Made by a program: the position numbers and the translations under genes. DNA of 7,184 nt from Clostridiales bacterium UBA4821 (lineage in GTDB: Bacteria > Bacillota > Clostridia > Acetivibrionales > UBA4821). The DNA lies in NCBI GenBank assembly GCA_002402315.1, contig DHFP01000140.1, positions 1 through 7,184 of the forward strand. Direction: 5' to 3'. The notes under the pieces are model-generated. The model was not told where the DNA came from. It saw only the letters and a program-made list of their open reading frames with translations, and searched no databases. Below are positions 6,129 through 7,184 of this stretch, in pieces (the stretch's first letter is position 1; every line of letters starts with the position of its first letter).

Positions 6129-7145
6129 TTGAAAACCAGAGCTGTTTTACTACAAAATCACGGCAAGTTGGTCATTACTGAGAGAGAGCTAACTATAGGA
6201 GATTCTGAAGTATTAGTAAAAACTGAGTACGCGTCTATTTGTGGTACTGACAAAAATATTTTTCTTGGTACAGTTTCGCAGGAGCATTTCTCAATGGAAA
6301 TGCATGGGAAAGGAAATCCCTTATACTCAAACAGAGAGGTCCCTAAAATGCCTTTCTGGATTGGTCATGAGGGCGGCGGTACTGTTGTAGAAGTAGGAAG
6401 CAAGGTCTCAGAATTTAAAAAGGGCGACAAAGTAATGTCCTTTGGATGGTCTGGTACATATGCTGATTACTTCGTGTCTCCAGTTCAAAACCTTGAGCTA
6501 GTACCTGAAGGACTTGATATGAAAATAGCATCACTAGGGGAACCAACTGGATGTGCTATGTTTTCTGCACTAAATTCAGGTGTTAATCTTGGTGATACAG
6601 TTGTAATAATCGGAACCGGATTTGCTGGCTTAGTAATGACTCAAGCTGTTAAGAAAAAAGGTGCATATAAGGTGATCGCAGTAGATATGTCCGATGAAAA
6701 GCTTAAAATAGCATCAAATATTGGTGCGGATGTCATTATTAATGCAAGTTCAGAGAATGTTATTAATAGAATACTTGAAGAAACGAATATGAAGGGTGCG
6801 GATGTTGTAATTGAGGCTGCTGGTACTGAAAATTCAATGAATACTGCCACATCTGTATTGAAACATAACGGAATTTTTGTTCTTTACAGTTATATTACAA
6901 AACCTATAACCCTAAATATCGGAAGATGGCATGATGACTCCTTTGAGATTAGAACAACATGTTTAGTACATCATACAGAAAATGAAAGACATGTTTGGGT
7001 ACCATGGGTTCTAAGGCCTTTAGTACTAGGACAGATTGATTTACTTCCATTGATCACTCATGAGTTCAAATTGGAAAATGTTGAAAAAGCCTTTGAAACT
7101 GTGTGCAATAATGAGGATGCAGTTAAGGTAATGCTCATCCCATAG
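6129..7145 (+). CDS. Zinc-dependent medium-chain alcohol/polyol dehydrogenase (MDR superfamily)
   Basis: This is a 338-residue NAD(P)-dependent dehydrogenase that would interconvert an alcohol and a ketone or aldehyde in the cytoplasm. The catalytic zinc ligands are visible in the sorbitol-dehydrogenase pattern: C38 (ICGTD), H80 and E81 (GHEGGG), and E138 (GEPTGC). The nucleotide-binding fold shows GTGFAG (162-167), and D186 at the end of the next strand favours NAD over NADP. The four-cysteine structural zinc lobe is absent; GDKV (99-102) runs straight on to YADYF (111-115). The spacing between C38 and H80 is about 15 residues longer than common, an insertion around 47-70. The start is TTG 6129: no ATG or GTG lies near in frame, and MKTRAVLLQ is a normal N-terminus for the family. 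Its ribosome site is weak. It starts 17 bases after the previous gene, in the same operon. Substrate unknown. Confidence 0.9.
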   Translation: MKTRAVLLQNHGKLVITERELTIGDSEVLVKTEYASICGTDKNIFLGTVSQEHFSMEMHGKGNPLYSNREVPKMPFWIGHEGGGTVVEVGSKVSEFKKGDKVMSFGWSGTYADYFVSPVQNLELVPEGLDMKIASLGEPTGCAMFSALNSGVNLGDTVVIIGTGFAGLVMTQAVKKKGAYKVIAVDMSDEKLKIASNIGADVIINASSENVINRILEETNMKGADVVIEAAGTENSMNTATSVLKHNGIFVLYSYITKPITLNIGRWHDDSFEIRTTCLVHHTENERHVWVPWVLRPLVLGQIDLLPLITHEFKLENVEKAFETVCNNEDAVKVMLIP

Positions 7146-7184
7146 TTTTATAAAAAATCGAAACCACTATACACAAATAGATGG
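7146..7184. other. Intergenic tail at the window edge
   Basis: The 39 bases after the dehydrogenase stop show no terminator hairpin, so the plus-strand operon may continue past the window. Confidence 0.4.

Overview
This is an AT-rich window with strong AGGAGG-type ribosome binding sites, a lipoprotein-type solute receptor and a ferredoxin-domain protein. Together these point to an anaerobic low-GC Gram-positive bacterium of the Clostridia type; genus cannot be fixed from this sequence alone. All seven protein genes look intact.

Layout: (1) Positions 1-270 hold no convincing gene, but 41-148 can fold into a long rod-like hairpin of unknown class. (2) On the minus strand, 271-1197 encodes an AEC-family (auxin efflux carrier-like) membrane transporter. 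(3) A minus-strand operon from 4466 down to 1435 encodes a complete tripartite tricarboxylate transporter (TTT): lipoprotein receptor TctC, small membrane subunit TctB and large permease TctA. A perfect 11-bp hairpin lies between tctC and tctB, and a perfect 20-bp terminator-like hairpin follows tctA. (4) Positions 4467-4758 are a divergent regulatory region with extended -10 elements, a repeated TATGATYGT motif and two palindromes. (5) On the plus strand, 4759-7145 carries three closely spaced genes: a protein with an N-terminal two-cluster ferredoxin domain fused to an unrecognised conserved-looking domain, a cysteine/histidine-rich protein of unknown function, and a zinc-dependent medium-chain dehydrogenase that uses a TTG start and lacks the structural zinc lobe.

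Inferred working: the TTT system imports an organic acid, the divergent three-gene operon oxidises, reduces or rearranges it using ferredoxin and NAD(H), and the AEC carrier may move a related acid or product. The two uncharacterised genes at 4759-6111 are the best candidate for an undescribed enzyme: an iron-sulfur electron-carrying subunit with a cysteine-rich partner, next to a dedicated carboxylate uptake system. The substrate cannot be read from the sequence.
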